Source of the DNA: an uncultured Bacteroidaceae bacterium
GTDB taxonomy: Bacteria > Bacteroidota > Bacteroidia > Bacteroidales > Bacteroidaceae
Direction: 5' to 3'
Assembly (NCBI GenBank): GCA_904502235.1
Contig: CAJGDP010000047.1
Location: 1 to 10,824, forward strand
Length of the DNA: 10,824 bases
Part shown: positions 1 to 6,811 of the stretch, one piece after another
How the letters are laid out: each line of letters opens with the position of its first letter
How positions within the stretch are numbered: the stretch's first letter is position 1
Program-made: the position numbers and the translations under genes
The notes under the pieces: generated by a model
Databases searched by the model: none
The model's input: only the letters and a program-made list of their open reading frames with translations
Told to the model about the DNA's origin: nothing

Positions 1-49
1 CAGCCTCAGCCTTGAACTGCTGTCCATTAATCTCAACAATTGCGTACAT
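1..49 (-). CDS. rplU: 50S ribosomal protein L21, N-terminal fragment
   Basis: The gene is cut by the window start, so only the first 16 codons are visible. Read on the minus strand they give MYAIVEINGQQFKAEA, which is the conserved beginning of bacterial L21, a large-subunit protein that binds 23S rRNA. The ATG at 49-47 is preceded by an A/T-rich stretch with no Shine-Dalgarno sequence, as is usual in Bacteroidetes. A promoter-like element lies about 90 bases upstream, which separates this gene from the trxB operon and leaves a leader of roughly 80-85 bases. In related genomes rpmA (L27) normally follows; that would lie outside this window and is inference. The fragment is short, but the match is to an invariant N-terminus. 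Confidence 0.9.
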   Translation of the reverse strand, partial: MYAIVEINGQQFKAEA

Positions 50-78
50 TTAATTTATCGCTTTTATTGTGAATTCCG

Positions 79-96
79 CGAGGTGCATGCTCCTCG
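79..96 (-). promoter_or_regulatory. GC-rich near-palindrome in the rplU leader
   Basis: In the rplU leader the minus strand reads CGAGGAGCATGCACCTCG. The outer arms CGAGG/CCTCG pair perfectly, and the centre GCATGC is itself a palindrome. Only one position pair (A opposite A) breaks full 18-base symmetry. As RNA it would form a five-pair hairpin with an eight-base loop about 30 bases before the start codon. As DNA it could be an operator downstream of the promoter. A weaker UCCG/CGGA pairing could enclose it. That it regulates L21 synthesis is inference. Confidence 0.4.
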
Positions 97-136
97 TGAG
101 CCTGTCTTCTTCAACCCCTACGGACCAAATCGGGTG

Positions 137-168
137 CAAAGGTAGGAAATATTTTGCTGATAGAAAAA
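137..168 (-). promoter_or_regulatory. rplU promoter (Bacteroidetes-type)
   Basis: The minus strand carries TACCTTTG at 144-137, a perfect match to the Bacteroidetes -7 consensus TAnnTTTG. A run of T at 168-164 sits 19-20 bases upstream, where TTTG (-33) is expected; it matches three of four positions. Transcription would start near 130 and give a leader of about 80-85 bases. The sequence just after the element (CACCCGA) resembles that after the rpmE2 promoter. Confidence 0.7.
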
Positions 169-199
169 CATTTTTCCCAAAAACTTTGCAAATATTTCC
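145..199. repeat. Inverted repeat enclosing the rplU promoter spacer
   Basis: GGAAATATTTTGC at 145-157 is mirrored by GCAAATATTTCC at 188-199. Ten contiguous bases are perfectly complementary, then GC after a one-base offset. The 30-base centre contains the T-run taken as the rplU -33 element, and the inner arm directly abuts the -7 element at 144. It begins 17 bases beyond the trxB stop, but no T-tract follows on the minus strand, so it does not look like an intrinsic terminator. A protein-binding site controlling rplU is possible; chance in AT-rich DNA is the alternative. Confidence 0.45.
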
Positions 200-216
200 C
201 TTTACACCTATTTATA

Positions 217-1158
217 TTATAATCTTGACAAATATCTCTCAGCCTCGAGTGCCGCACGGCAACCGCTGGCAGCCGCGTTGATAGCCTGACGGTAATGAGG
301 GTCGGCAACATCACCGGCAACAAACACTCCGGGAACAAGTGTCTTTACACCACTCTCGTCGGCAGGAACGAAATATCCTGTTTCGTCGGTTTTCAGATAC
401 TTCTTGAATACGTCTGAATTTGGTTTGTGACCGATAGCAAGGAAGAAACCGTCGATAGCAAGGTCGTAGTGTTTTTCATCTGCCTCACCCTTGCGCGATA
501 CAAGGTGGATGCCTTCAACGCCATCTTCTCCGAACAAACCTTCGGTGTTATGCTCAAAGAGAACCTCAATCTTCGGATTAGCCAAAGTACGGTCCTGCAT
601 AGCCTTTGATGCACGCAAGAAAGGCTTGCGGACAATCAGATACACCTTTGCGGCAAGCGATGCAAGATAATTAGCCTCCTCACAGGCTGTATCACCGCCA
701 CCCACAACTGCAACAATCTTCTTGCGATAGAAGAAACCGTCACATGTAGCGCATGCGCTAACACCCATACCCTGATACTTTATCTCATCAGACAAACCAA
801 GATATTTTGCCGCAGCACCTGTTGCAACAATCACGGTATCAGCCTCAAGCACCTTTCCGTCATCAAGAGTAACCTTATAAGGCAACTCATCGAAATCTAC
901 AGCTACCACACTACCCGAACGGATGTCTGCACCAACATTTATAGCCTGCTGACGCATATTCTCCATAAGTTCAGGACCGGTAATACCCTGGGGAAAACCG
1001 GGGAAATTCTCAATTACAGTTGTCTGTGTCAACTGCCCACCGGGTTGCATACCCTCCACAAGTATTGGAGAGAGATTAGCACGCGACGCATATATTGCCG
1101 CAGTATATCCGGCAGGACCGGAACCTATAACCAGACATTTAGTTCTGTTCATATTCAT
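217..1158 (-). CDS. trxB: Thioredoxin-disulfide reductase
   Basis: This 313-residue cytoplasmic flavoenzyme uses NADPH to reduce thioredoxin; the length is normal for the low-molecular-weight class. In order, the sequence shows an FAD-binding GSGPAGYTAA motif (12-21), the PGGQL segment (39-43), the redox-active CATC pair (Cys136 and Cys139), the NADPH-domain GGGDTACEEA (153-162) and the C-terminal FAD motif GDVAD (282-286). The usual HRRxxxR phosphate-binding segment of NADPH is VRKPFLR here (176-182), so its first and last arginines are kept and the middle one is lysine. Two in-frame ATGs (codons 1 and 3) make the start uncertain by two residues. It is the last gene of the ftsK-lolA-trxB run, 34 bases after the LolA-like gene, with no promoter visible between them. 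Confidence 0.96.
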   Translation of the reverse strand: MNMNRTKCLVIGSGPAGYTAAIYASRANLSPILVEGMQPGGQLTQTTVIENFPGFPQGITGPELMENMRQQAINVGADIRSGSVVAVDFDELPYKVTLDDGKVLEADTVIVATGAAAKYLGLSDEIKYQGMGVSACATCDGFFYRKKIVAVVGGGDTACEEANYLASLAAKVYLIVRKPFLRASKAMQDRTLANPKIEVLFEHNTEGLFGEDGVEGIHLVSRKGEADEKHYDLAIDGFFLAIGHKPNSDVFKKYLKTDETGYFVPADESGVKTLVPGVFVAGDVADPHYRQAINAAASGCRAALEAERYLSRL

Positions 1159-1192
1159 AATAGTACAATTTATTTTATTTTTAATTCTTTGT

Positions 1193-1810
1193 TTATCTCA
1201 TATCAACTATTTCCGCAGTAGGATACTCCTTTACAGGACACTCGTAGATATCTGATGCAAACACGCAATTCTTATGATATCCATCGAGTTTTACTTCCAT
1301 ATATCCTTGTCCACGCATAAACACATCCATGGCTGTCAGACGGCTTGAACCGCTATCGACCGACAAAACCACCTTTTCTATATCACTGTCCGCCGGGACA
1401 TGCAATACAATCGTCAGCTTGCCGTCCTTTATTTCCACTTCTTTGGTGCATCCCTCGCGATAGTTCTCCATAATGAACAAAGGAGAAAGATTCTGCGCCT
1501 CGTCGGACATTGCATCTGTTATATAAATCTCGTCAATTTCCTGCATATAACTCCATTGAGTCTCGCCGTTACACCAGATACCCATTTTATCCATTATTAG
1601 CGAATAACGGTTGCCTTCGAGCCGCATCACTCCCTTATCCTGCATAACAATGGAGTTGTCGTCTTCATATACCGTATAGGAATAGTCCATCTGCAACGGA
1701 GCGTCAGCCTTCATCGTATGAATCACCTTGTCGAGCAGAGCATCAGCGTCGAGCACTTGGGCACTGCACCACAAAGGCAGTAACAACAAAAAGAAAAATA
1801 TGTTCTTCAT
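1193..1810 (-). CDS. LolA-like outer-membrane lipoprotein carrier protein
   Basis: This 205-residue protein begins with a clear signal peptide: a lysine, then a run of Phe and Leu, ending in WCSA before Gln18. The residue before Cys is Trp, which a lipobox does not allow, so signal peptidase I cleavage and a soluble periplasmic protein are expected. The remainder resembles the LolA fold: short alternating strands, a VMRLEGNRYSL segment near residue 65, NGETQWSYMQEIDEIYI near 84, and an EVEIKDGKLTIVL strand near 128. LolA carries lipoproteins from the LolCDE exporter across the periplasm. A GTG four codons upstream (1822) is in frame, but the ATG at 1810 places lysine directly before the hydrophobic core and is preferred. 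ftsK ends 19 bases upstream, which implies co-transcription. Bacteroidetes often carry several LolA paralogs, so the specific cargo is unknown. Confidence 0.8.
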   Translation of the reverse strand: MKNIFFFLLLLPLWCSAQVLDADALLDKVIHTMKADAPLQMDYSYTVYEDDNSIVMQDKGVMRLEGNRYSLIMDKMGIWCNGETQWSYMQEIDEIYITDAMSDEAQNLSPLFIMENYREGCTKEVEIKDGKLTIVLHVPADSDIEKVVLSVDSGSSRLTAMDVFMRGQGYMEVKLDGYHKNCVFASDIYECPVKEYPTAEIVDMR

Positions 1811-1829
1811 AGTTATTCCCACAAGTGTT

Positions 1830-4310
1830 TTAAACCAATGATTTCAAGCGGAATTCAAGGTCAGCCTCATCGGCACACAACACCTGACGAGGTTTACTAC
1901 CCTCCTGTTCGCCAACGATACCTGTCTGGCAAAGCTGGTCCATAATACGTCCGGCACGGTTGAATCCCACATTGAATTTACGCTGAATTAGCGATGTTGA
2001 ACCATGCTGTGCAAGCACCACTGCACGCGCCGCATCCACAAACAACGGATCCAGCTTATCGGATGATATCTCACCACGTGCAACACCACCCTCACCGCTC
2101 ATATCGACAGACTCATCAGGCTCGGGCAATATATAAGCTGACTGATATCCCTGCTGTTTTGCGATATGCGCACATACACGCTCAACCTCCTTTGTTTCGA
2201 TAAGAGCACACTGCACACGTACAGGATCGTTACCTGCAAGGAAGAGCATATCGCCACGTCCCTGAAGCTGATTCGCGCCCGAACGGTCGAGAATTGTACG
2301 CGAGTCTATTGCAGTAACCACGCGGAAAGCCATACGTGCAGGGAAGTTCGCTCTGATGGTTCCAGTTACGATATTTGTCGTAGGACGCTGGGTAGCAATA
2401 ATCATATGGATACCCACGGCACGCGCCTTCTGTGCAATACGTGCGATAGGCACCTCTATTTCGCGTGTGGCAGTCATCATAAGATCACCGTACTCGTCAA
2501 TGACCACAACAATATAAGGCATGAATCGGTGTCCCATCGTAGGCAACAGTTCCTTGTTAAGGAATTTCTCATTGTACTCCTTGACGGTTCTTACAGTGGC
2601 CATACGCAACAGGTTGTAACGATTATCCATCTCCACACACAACGATTTGAGAGTACGTACCACCTTGTTCACATCTGTTATGATAGGATCGTCATCACCT
2701 TCAAGTTTGGCTAGGAAGTGTTTTTCGAGCACACCATAAAGGCTCAATTCCACCATCTTGGGGTCCACCATCACGAATTTGAGATATGCCGGGTGCATCT
2801 TGAACAACAGAGATGTAATTATCGCATTCAATCCCACAGACTTACCCATACCTGTAGCACCGGCAACAAGCAAGTGAGGCATCTTTGCCATATCCACCAT
2901 GAACACCTCGTTGGAAATGGTCTTTCCTAGCGCGAGCGGAAGAGCCATATCGGTCTCCTTATACTTACGGCTATTGAGCAATGAAGCCATTGGAACAATC
3001 TGCTTGTGGGCATTAGGAACCTCGATACCGATAGTACCCTTTCCGGGAATTGGCGCAACGATACGTATACACAATGCCGAAAGACTCATTGCAATATCGT
3101 CTTCCAGATTCTTGATTTTAGAGATTCTGACACCTGGTGCAGGAGTTATCTCATACAGAGTAATCGTTGGACCAACCGTTGCCTTGATAGAACTGATTTC
3201 TATACCGAAGTTCTTCAGGACCTCAACAATCTTGTTGGCATTTGCTGCCTGTTCATCCTTATCTACAGACTGAACAGTCTGTTCGTATTCATCGAGCAGG
3301 TCGATTGTAGGCGGCTTGTAATAACTGAGTTCATCCCTTGGATTTATAGGACGTATCATACGACCGCCGGTATCTTCATCACCTTCAGCCTCCTCGACTT
3401 CCATTTCAATCACAGCATCATTCTCACCGGCAGCAAGCTCAACAGCAGACTGAGAAAAACGGTCGAATTGTCTGGCAAGTTCACTGTCGTCTACGGGAAC
3501 CTCATCGGCAGGTTCTTCAACATCTATCATAGGAACCTCGATATCGTCCTCCTCAACATTGTCGGCTACTGTAACAGTAATCGGCATGAAAGTCTCTTCC
3601 TCTTCGGGAAGCAACTCTTCATTTTCCGGCACGGCAGGTTCTTCACCGGCATTTTCCTGTTGCTCTTCCACGGTTTCAGTACTCTCCTTTTTAACACGCG
3701 GAGAGATTGTCAACATCTTACGTATTCTCTCAATGGTACTACGCGAAACATATATCATGAACAGGAGCAACGACACAGCAAGCACCAGTACAAGCCCCAC
3801 AATTCCGATATGTTCTATGAATAACGACTTGACAAAATCGCCATGCACCCCACCCGGAGAGACGTAACTTTCCACAAGGACATCACCGAATACCGACGAG
3901 AAGAACACAGAGCACCACACGACACCGAAAAAACAGTATACCATCCAACGTCCGAACCTGAATTCAAAAAGACGCATAAGACGTGCGGCAACAAGAGCGA
4001 CCATTGGCAAGAAGAGCAGCGAAGCCCATCCGAAGCAGTCGTTTATAAGGTATTTTGCAACAACCGCGCCACCCTTTCCCGATGTATTCACGACATCGGT
4101 AGCAGCGACAACCCCCTCGAGCACAGTGTGGTCGGCACCACCTTTCACAAAAAATGATATAAAGGAGCTGAGCAGGAATATAGCAAAAGCCGCAAACAGC
4201 AATCCTGCTATAAACTGCACATTATGATTCTTGAAAAATATCACACATTTGCGATATGTATCCCTTATCGAGGAGAACATCCCCTTTTTATTATTGTTCT
4301 TCTTAGCCAT
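1830..4310 (-). CDS. ftsK: DNA translocase FtsK
   Basis: This 826-residue septal motor pumps chromosomal DNA and promotes XerCD resolution at dif during division. The N-terminus has a lysine-rich start and four probable membrane helices (about 31-55, 92-112, 122-143 and 166-189). A linker of about 115 residues (203-317), very rich in Glu and Asp, follows; it is much shorter than that of E. coli FtsK. The motor comes next: an alpha domain (about 325-450), Walker A GATGMGKS (484-491), Walker B VVVIDE (601-606), and the conserved ATQRPTTNIVTG loop (639-650). The C-terminal gamma winged helix (about 752-826) includes STSLIQRKFNVGFNRAGRIM and would read the polar guiding sequences. The start MAKKNNNKK fits the family. 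This is the first gene of the operon with the LolA-like gene and trxB. Confidence 0.97.
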   Translation of the reverse strand: MAKKNNNKKGMFSSIRDTYRKCVIFFKNHNVQFIAGLLFAAFAIFLLSSFISFFVKGGADHTVLEGVVAATDVVNTSGKGGAVVAKYLINDCFGWASLLFLPMVALVAARLMRLFEFRFGRWMVYCFFGVVWCSVFFSSVFGDVLVESYVSPGGVHGDFVKSLFIEHIGIVGLVLVLAVSLLLFMIYVSRSTIERIRKMLTISPRVKKESTETVEEQQENAGEEPAVPENEELLPEEEETFMPITVTVADNVEEDDIEVPMIDVEEPADEVPVDDSELARQFDRFSQSAVELAAGENDAVIEMEVEEAEGDEDTGGRMIRPINPRDELSYYKPPTIDLLDEYEQTVQSVDKDEQAANANKIVEVLKNFGIEISSIKATVGPTITLYEITPAPGVRISKIKNLEDDIAMSLSALCIRIVAPIPGKGTIGIEVPNAHKQIVPMASLLNSRKYKETDMALPLALGKTISNEVFMVDMAKMPHLLVAGATGMGKSVGLNAIITSLLFKMHPAYLKFVMVDPKMVELSLYGVLEKHFLAKLEGDDDPIITDVNKVVRTLKSLCVEMDNRYNLLRMATVRTVKEYNEKFLNKELLPTMGHRFMPYIVVVIDEYGDLMMTATREIEVPIARIAQKARAVGIHMIIATQRPTTNIVTGTIRANFPARMAFRVVTAIDSRTILDRSGANQLQGRGDMLFLAGNDPVRVQCALIETKEVERVCAHIAKQQGYQSAYILPEPDESVDMSGEGGVARGEISSDKLDPLFVDAARAVVLAQHGSTSLIQRKFNVGFNRAGRIMDQLCQTGIVGEQEGSKPRQVLCADEADLEFRLKSLV

Positions 4311-4323
4311 ATGGAATTTCGGG

Positions 4324-4331
4324 CAAAAGTA
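4324..4331 (-). promoter_or_regulatory. Candidate ftsK operon promoter (-7 element)
   Basis: On the minus strand TACTTTTG occupies 4331-4324, a full match to TAnnTTTG, followed by CCCGAAA. No good -33 TTTG is present; the nearest candidate is TTCG at 4356-4353 with a long 21-base spacer. The element lies only 13 bases before the annotated ATG, so the leader would be very short, or translation could begin at Met11 instead. Confidence 0.5.
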
Positions 4332-4404
4332 TTAAAATCACATTTATAAACGCGAAGATACAAAAAAATTAAATACGTTTATCCGAGAGCTCCGCTATTT
4401 TTTG

Positions 4405-4412
4405 TAACTTCG
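4405..4412 (+). promoter_or_regulatory. Candidate promoter of the DUF5063-exonuclease-methyltransferase operon
   Basis: TAACTTCG matches TAnnTTTG in five of the six defined positions; the T-to-C change in the TTTG part also occurs in the candidate upstream of the DUF4199 gene. It lies 30 bases before the ATG at 4443. No convincing -33 element is seen at 19-21 bases upstream. It diverges from the ftsK candidate, with about 73 bases between the two. Confidence 0.45.
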
Positions 4413-4442
4413 CGGACAGAAAATAATACGACTCCCAAAAAC

Positions 4443-4985
4443 ATGGAAAAAGAAGACATTGTATTTTCACGAAACACCGTCGAATTCGTAACCGTCGCCG
4501 CTGAATTCTGCGCATATCTTGAGCGCACCAACGAACATCAGCGCAAGGAATTCGTTGAGACACTTTTGAAACTGTTGCCCTTATTATATATAAAGGCACA
4601 GATGTTGCCCGACGAAGAGAGAATCAACGACGAGGACATGGAAGATTTTGTAACAGAAGACAGTTACGAAGTGCTTCGCATGACCATATACGACCTGCTT
4701 GCCGACAAGGACGCCTATCTCGACGTTTTTGTGGCCGAAATGAAGTACAGCGACACTCCGGTATCAAAAAGCATATCGGAAGACCTTGCCGACATATATC
4801 AGGACATAAAGAATTTCGTATGCCTCTTCCAATTGGGCATTAACGAGACCATGCACGATGCAATCATAGAATGCAACGAGCATTTCCGTCAGTTCTGGGG
4901 ACAGACGCTTGTAAACACTCTGCGCGCATTGCACGACATAAGATACAGCACAAATCTTGACGAGGAAGAGGAGGATAATGAGTAA
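4443..4985 (+). CDS. DUF5063 domain-containing protein
   Basis: I recognise this 180-residue protein as a Bacteroidetes DUF5063 family member whose function is not established. It has no signal peptide or membrane segment, so it is probably cytoplasmic. It appears all-helical, with helix-forming stretches such as VEFVTVAAEFCAYLE (13-27), RKEFVETLLKLLPLLYIKAQ (34-53), SISEDLADIYQDIKNFVCLF (110-129) and HFRQFWGQTLVNTLRALHDI (147-166). The C-terminus is a purely acidic tail (DEEEEDNE). The next gene starts inside its last codons (an 8-base overlap), which points to translational coupling with the exonuclease. The ATG at 4443 follows a typical A-rich stretch. A role as a partner or regulator of the exonuclease is inference from context only. 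Confidence 0.8.
   Translation: MEKEDIVFSRNTVEFVTVAAEFCAYLERTNEHQRKEFVETLLKLLPLLYIKAQMLPDEERINDEDMEDFVTEDSYEVLRMTIYDLLADKDAYLDVFVAEMKYSDTPVSKSISEDLADIYQDIKNFVCLFQLGINETMHDAIIECNEHFRQFWGQTLVNTLRALHDIRYSTNLDEEEEDNE
4962..4974 (+). promoter_or_regulatory. Shine-Dalgarno-like purine tract before the exonuclease start
   Basis: The codons of the acidic tail of the DUF5063 gene form GAGGAAGAGGAGG, which ends three bases before the exonuclease ATG at 4978. AGGAGG (4969-4974) is a perfect anti-16S match but is very close to the start; the GAGGAAG before it ends nine bases upstream. Other starts in this window lack such a sequence. It supports choosing 4978 as the start, though Bacteroidetes ribosomes generally do not depend on Shine-Dalgarno pairing. 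Confidence 0.35.
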
Positions 4986-5565
4986 CTACAGCACACACAT
5001 CGAAAAAAGCACGGTAAGCACACTGCCCACCGTCTCTTTTGAAGGACGCATAATCACCATCGACACCGTTGAGGATACAGACAAGGCTGTAAAAGCATTG
5101 TCGGGCGAGAGACTCATAGGTATAGACACCGAAACACGCCCATCATTCAAGAAAGGCGTACATTACGACGTTTCGCTCATTCAGCTCTCAACAGCCGACA
5201 CATGTTTTCTCATACGTCTGAACCGCGTAAAGATGCCCGATTCTTTGGTTTCACTGCTCGAGAACAAGGAGATAACAAAGGTAGGAATCTCGTTACACGA
5301 TGACTATCAGGCTTTGAACAAGCGAAGAAAATTCAAGCCCGAAGGTTTTTTCGACCTGCAGAAATACGTAAAGGAATTCGGCATCGAAGAGATGAGCCTG
5401 CAAAAGATTTATGCAATAGTATTCGGAGAGCGCATATCAAAAAGCCAACAGCTCAGCAACTGGGAGAACGACGTTCTCACCGACAAGCAGAAACTCTATG
5501 CCGCAACCGATGCATGGGCATGTCTTAAAATATACAACCAACTGAAACAAACAAAACAGGAATAA
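4978..5565 (+). CDS. 3'-5' exonuclease, RNase D/WRN-like DEDDy family
   Basis: This 195-residue single-domain exonuclease shows the metal-binding DEDDy residues: motif I DTE (Asp50 and Glu52), motif II with Asp109 in VGISLHDDYQAL, and motif III YAATD with Tyr174 and Asp178. These make it a member of the DnaQ-like superfamily, closest in layout to RNase D and the WRN exonuclease. It lacks the HRDC domains of full RNase D, so whether it acts on RNA or DNA cannot be told. There is no signal peptide. An in-frame ATG at 4957 would add MTRKRRI, encoded within the acidic tail of the upstream gene. The ATG at 4978, in the ATGAGTAA overlap, is the more economical start. The methyltransferase gene follows after a single base. 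Confidence 0.88.
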   Translation: MSNYSTHIEKSTVSTLPTVSFEGRIITIDTVEDTDKAVKALSGERLIGIDTETRPSFKKGVHYDVSLIQLSTADTCFLIRLNRVKMPDSLVSLLENKEITKVGISLHDDYQALNKRRKFKPEGFFDLQKYVKEFGIEEMSLQKIYAIVFGERISKSQQLSNWENDVLTDKQKLYAATDAWACLKIYNQLKQTKQE

Positions 5566-5566
5566 T

Positions 5567-6748
5567 ATGGAAAAATCCGTTATACTGAAGAAAGGTAAAG
5601 AAGAGTCGCTACAACGTTTTCACCCCTGGATATTCTCGGGAGCCATACTACGCATCGACGGAAAGCCCGAAGAAGGCGATGTAGTTACAGTATACACCAA
5701 CGACCACCGTTTCATAGCACGCGGACACGTGCAGGTGGGCAGCATCGCCGTGCGTGTACTCACATTCAACGACGAGCCAATAGACCAGACATTCTGGAAC
5801 AGACGAATTGCCACAGCATACGATCTCCGCGAGCGCACAGGAATATCTTCGCGCGACGACAACAATACATACCGCCTTGTACACGGCGAAGGCGACAATC
5901 TTCCCGGACTAATCATCGACATCTATGGCGATACTGCCGTAATGCAGGCACACAGTGTAGGCATGCATGTAAGCCGCATGCAGGTTGCCGATGCTTTGAA
6001 AGAGGTTCTTGGCGACAAAATAAAGAACATATACTACAAATCGGACACCACCCTTCCCTACAAAGCCGACATCAACAAGGACAACGGTTACATAATGGGT
6101 GGCAACGCAAGCAATATTTCAACAGAATACGGACTCAAGTTCCACATCGACTGGTTGCGCGGTCAGAAGACAGGTTTCTTTGTCGACCAGCGCGAAAACC
6201 GTTCATTGCTCGAGAAATATGCCAAAGGCCGTAAACTGTTGAACATGTTCTGCTATACAGGCGGATTCTCTATCTACGCATTGCGTGGCGGTGCCGAGAT
6301 TGTACACTCAGTAGACAGTTCATCAAAGGCGATAGACCTCACAAATGCCAATGTGGAAATAAACTTTCCGGGCGACACACGCCACCAGGCGTTTGCCGAG
6401 GATGCTTTCGACTTCCTCGACCGCATGGGTAACAACTACAACCTCATTATTCTCGACCCGCCTGCTTTTGCAAAGCACCGCGACAGCCTGCGCAACGCCC
6501 TCATAGGCTACCGTCGTCTGAACGCCAAGGCCATTGAGAAAATCCAGCCCGGAGGCATATTGTTCACATTCTCATGTTCACAGGTTGTAAGCAAGGAGAA
6601 TTTCCGCACCGCGGTATTTACCGCAGCAGCCATGGCAAAGCGCAATGTACGTATCCTGCATCAGCTCACACAGCCTGCTGACCATCCGGTGAACATCTAT
6701 CATCCCGAAGGTGAATACCTTAAAGGACTTGTATTGTACGTAGAATAA
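5567..6748 (+). CDS. Class I SAM-dependent rRNA methyltransferase (RlmI-like)
   Basis: This 393-residue protein has the RlmI/COG1092 layout. An N-terminal PUA RNA-binding domain (about 1-75, with RFHPWIFSGAI) is followed by a central domain with RLVHGEGDNLPGLIID (103-118), the QKTGFFVDQRENR signature (200-212), SAM-binding motif I LNMFCYTGGFS (225-235), the acidic ribose-binding end SVD (248-250), DPPAF (297-301) and FSCSQ (335-339), whose Cys337 is the likely catalytic cysteine. E. coli RlmI makes m5C1962 in 23S rRNA; the same target here is inference, hence no gene symbol. It starts one base after the exonuclease stop and ends the operon. No convincing terminator follows before the rpmE2 promoter, so some readthrough is possible. 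Confidence 0.9.
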   Translation: MEKSVILKKGKEESLQRFHPWIFSGAILRIDGKPEEGDVVTVYTNDHRFIARGHVQVGSIAVRVLTFNDEPIDQTFWNRRIATAYDLRERTGISSRDDNNTYRLVHGEGDNLPGLIIDIYGDTAVMQAHSVGMHVSRMQVADALKEVLGDKIKNIYYKSDTTLPYKADINKDNGYIMGGNASNISTEYGLKFHIDWLRGQKTGFFVDQRENRSLLEKYAKGRKLLNMFCYTGGFSIYALRGGAEIVHSVDSSSKAIDLTNANVEINFPGDTRHQAFAEDAFDFLDRMGNNYNLIILDPPAFAKHRDSLRNALIGYRRLNAKAIEKIQPGGILFTFSCSQVVSKENFRTAVFTAAAMAKRNVRILHQLTQPADHPVNIYHPEGEYLKGLVLYVE

Positions 6749-6768
6749 TAAAATTTCTGCGCAAAGAT

Positions 6769-6799
6769 TTTGTAACATTAAAAAGATTTACTACTTTTG
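6769..6799 (+). promoter_or_regulatory. rpmE2 promoter (Bacteroidetes-type)
   Basis: TTTG (6769-6772) and TACTTTTG (6792-6799) are separated by exactly 19 bases, matching the Bacteroidetes -33/-7 consensus at every defined position. The bases after it are CACCCCGAAAG, much like those following the rplU promoter. Transcription should begin near 6804, giving a leader of about 67 bases. This is the best promoter in the window, as expected for a ribosomal protein gene. Confidence 0.8.
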
Positions 6800-6811
6800 C
6801 ACCCCGAAAGC

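Noticed and set aside
69..281. Plus-strand open frame of 70 codons across the rplU leader and trxB end
   Set aside because: It crosses the rplU promoter and the 3' end of trxB, has no start context or family likeness, and is low-complexity AT-rich translation.
1811..1822. GTG start four codons upstream for the LolA-like gene
   Set aside because: The ATG at 1810 gives a standard signal peptide starting Met-Lys; the extra residues bring no benefit and the GTG has no better context.
2166..3824. Long open frames on the plus strand opposite ftsK (for example 2166-2714 and 3006-3824)
   Set aside because: They lie antisense to the well-supported ftsK motor and membrane regions, have no recognisable domain, and their composition (rich in His, Cys and Arg) is that of a reverse-strand shadow.
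4957..4977. Earlier in-frame ATG for the exonuclease
   Set aside because: It adds MTRKRRI, read from the codons of the acidic tail of the upstream gene in another frame; the ATG at 4978 forms a typical short stop/start overlap.
6750..6771. Possible terminator after the methyltransferase gene (AAAATTT with AGATTTT)
   Set aside because: The seven pairs are all A-U or G-U, no adequate U-tract follows, and the 3' arm overlaps the rpmE2 -33 element.
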